A DNA stretch of 64,000 nt from Palsa-892 sp035556215 (GTDB taxonomy: Bacteria; Pseudomonadota; Alphaproteobacteria; Rhizobiales; Xanthobacteraceae), in the NCBI GenBank assembly GCA_035556215.1, contig DATMFI010000004.1, positions 62,001 through 126,000 on the forward strand, written 5' to 3'. The position numbers and the translations under genes are program-made. Shown here in pieces: positions 63,605 through 64,000 of this stretch (position 1 is its first letter; the number at the start of each line of letters is the position of its first letter). A model generated the notes under the pieces. That model was not told where the DNA came from. It was given only the letters and a program-made list of their open reading frames with translations, and searched no databases.

Positions 63605-63637
63605 AAAGGGCGGCTCTCGGGCCGCCCTTTCGCTTTT
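63605..63637. terminator. Bidirectional Rho-independent terminator
   Basis: AAAGGGCGGC / GCCGCCCTTT 10-bp stem with 6-nt loop (63605-63630). CGCTTTT follows on the plus strand and CGTTTTC on the minus strand. It sits between the convergent secreted-protein and TPR genes and should end both transcripts. Confidence 0.85.
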
Positions 63638-63653
63638 CCGGAAACGGCTTGCG

Positions 63654-64000
63654 CTAGCCGCCCTTGTCCTGTTTCGGCGCGTCGAGCGCGCCGGCCTTGG
63701 ATGCGCCATCGAGGCCGTTCTTCAGCTTATCCTCGATCCTGGCGAGATCTTCCGGCTCGGGCTTGTTGTCGCGCGCGTGCCGCCACTGAAAGCGCGCTTC
63801 GAGTTCGCGGCCCACTTTCCAGTAGGCATCGCCCAGATGGTCGTTGAGGACGGGATCTTCCGGCTTCAATTCGATGGCGCGCTCGAGCGCATCGACGGCG
63901 GCCTGATAGTTGCCAAGCCGGTACTGCGCCCAACCGAGACTATCGACGATATAGCCGTCGTTGGGCCGCAACTCGACGGCGCGGCGAACCATCTTGAGGC
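63654..64000 (-). CDS. Tetratricopeptide-repeat protein, C-terminal part (5' end beyond window)
   Basis: The frame is open through base 64000, so only the last 115 or so residues are seen. At least two TPR units are visible: GYIVDSLGWAQYRLGNYQAAVDALERAIEL and PEDPVLNDHLGDAYWKVGRELEARFQWRHA. A charged tail follows (KNGLDGASKAGALDAPKQDKGG). Such C-terminal TPRs with DSLGWA motifs are typical of large Rhizobiales TPR proteins in the envelope; function unknown. Confidence 0.85.
   Translation of the reverse strand, partial: LKMVRRAVELRPNDGYIVDSLGWAQYRLGNYQAAVDALERAIELKPEDPVLNDHLGDAYWKVGRELEARFQWRHARDNKPEPEDLARIEDKLKNGLDGASKAGALDAPKQDKGG

Overview
The window is GC-rich (low-to-mid 60s percent by eye), densely packed chromosomal DNA from an alphaproteobacterium, most likely of the order Hyphomicrobiales (Rhizobiales). 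This rests on gene content and order (pdxH / small lipoprotein / DnaJ / fabI / histidine phosphatase / aroC / ribB; dxs / xseB / histone deacetylase-like; NUDIX / TIGR02301), on Ku plus LigD, on CTTGAC-type promoter elements and on REP-like GGCCATGACGGCC palindromes. The family is not fixed by what I can see. There is no insertion sequence, prophage, CRISPR array, plasmid replication gene or rRNA operon. GTG and TTG starts are common. Many convergent gene pairs end within 0-16 bp of each other.

Layout. 0-5.98 kb: 3' part of a 2-hydroxyacid dehydrogenase, a c-type cytochrome, a chemoreceptor and PEP carboxylase. 5.97-9.33 kb: non-homologous end-joining module ku-ligD, with ligD split by a -1 frameshift at a perfect A-AAA-AAG slippery site. 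9.5-12.3 kb: FecBCD/BtuFCD-type ABC importer with start/stop overlaps. 12.3-18.3 kb: a membrane GGDEF-EAL protein, a small membrane-anchored blue-copper protein, a multi-pass membrane protein and a MauG/CcpA-type di-haem peroxidase. 18.3-19.0 kb: tRNA-Gln, tRNA-Pro and a cold-shock protein. 19.3-27.2 kb: metallo-beta-lactamase hydrolase, DUF1499 protein, acyl-CoA synthetase, extensin-like and phosphoesterase proteins, an orphan Flp pilin, an L,D-transpeptidase and CorA.

27.2-35.4 kb: pdxH, a lipoprotein, a DnaJ-like protein, an 800-bp gap holding an elaborate structured element, fabI, a phosphatase, aroC, ribB with a degenerate GTP-cyclohydrolase domain, and a VWA/DUF1194 protein. 35.4-43.3 kb: a 23S rRNA/tRNA uridine methyltransferase, a MATE exporter, dxs, pirin, xseB and a histone-deacetylase-like hydrolase. 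43.6-51.5 kb: an SGNH esterase, an SDR + acyl-CoA dehydrogenase pair, the tRNA-modification enzyme TsaC/Sua5, a D-2-hydroxyglutarate-dehydrogenase-like flavoprotein, NUDIX and TIGR02301. 51.5-55.6 kb: dihydroorotase and a ygfZ-tag-HD-phosphatase operon. 55.7-60.5 kb: a complete de novo NAD unit, with an NrtR-like regulator convergent to nadA-nadB-nadC and two matching inverted repeats in front of nadA. 60.6-64.0 kb: an MFS transporter, an AcuI/YhdH-type reductase, a Lys/Glu-rich secreted protein and the 3' part of a TPR protein.

Most of this is ordinary core metabolism. The items that most deserve follow-up are the ligD frameshift, the structured and apparently promoter-driven minus-strand element at 29.64-30.04 kb, the putative NrtR operators, and the redox/c-di-GMP neighbourhood at 12-18 kb. 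All functional calls come from motifs and family knowledge. No database search was run.
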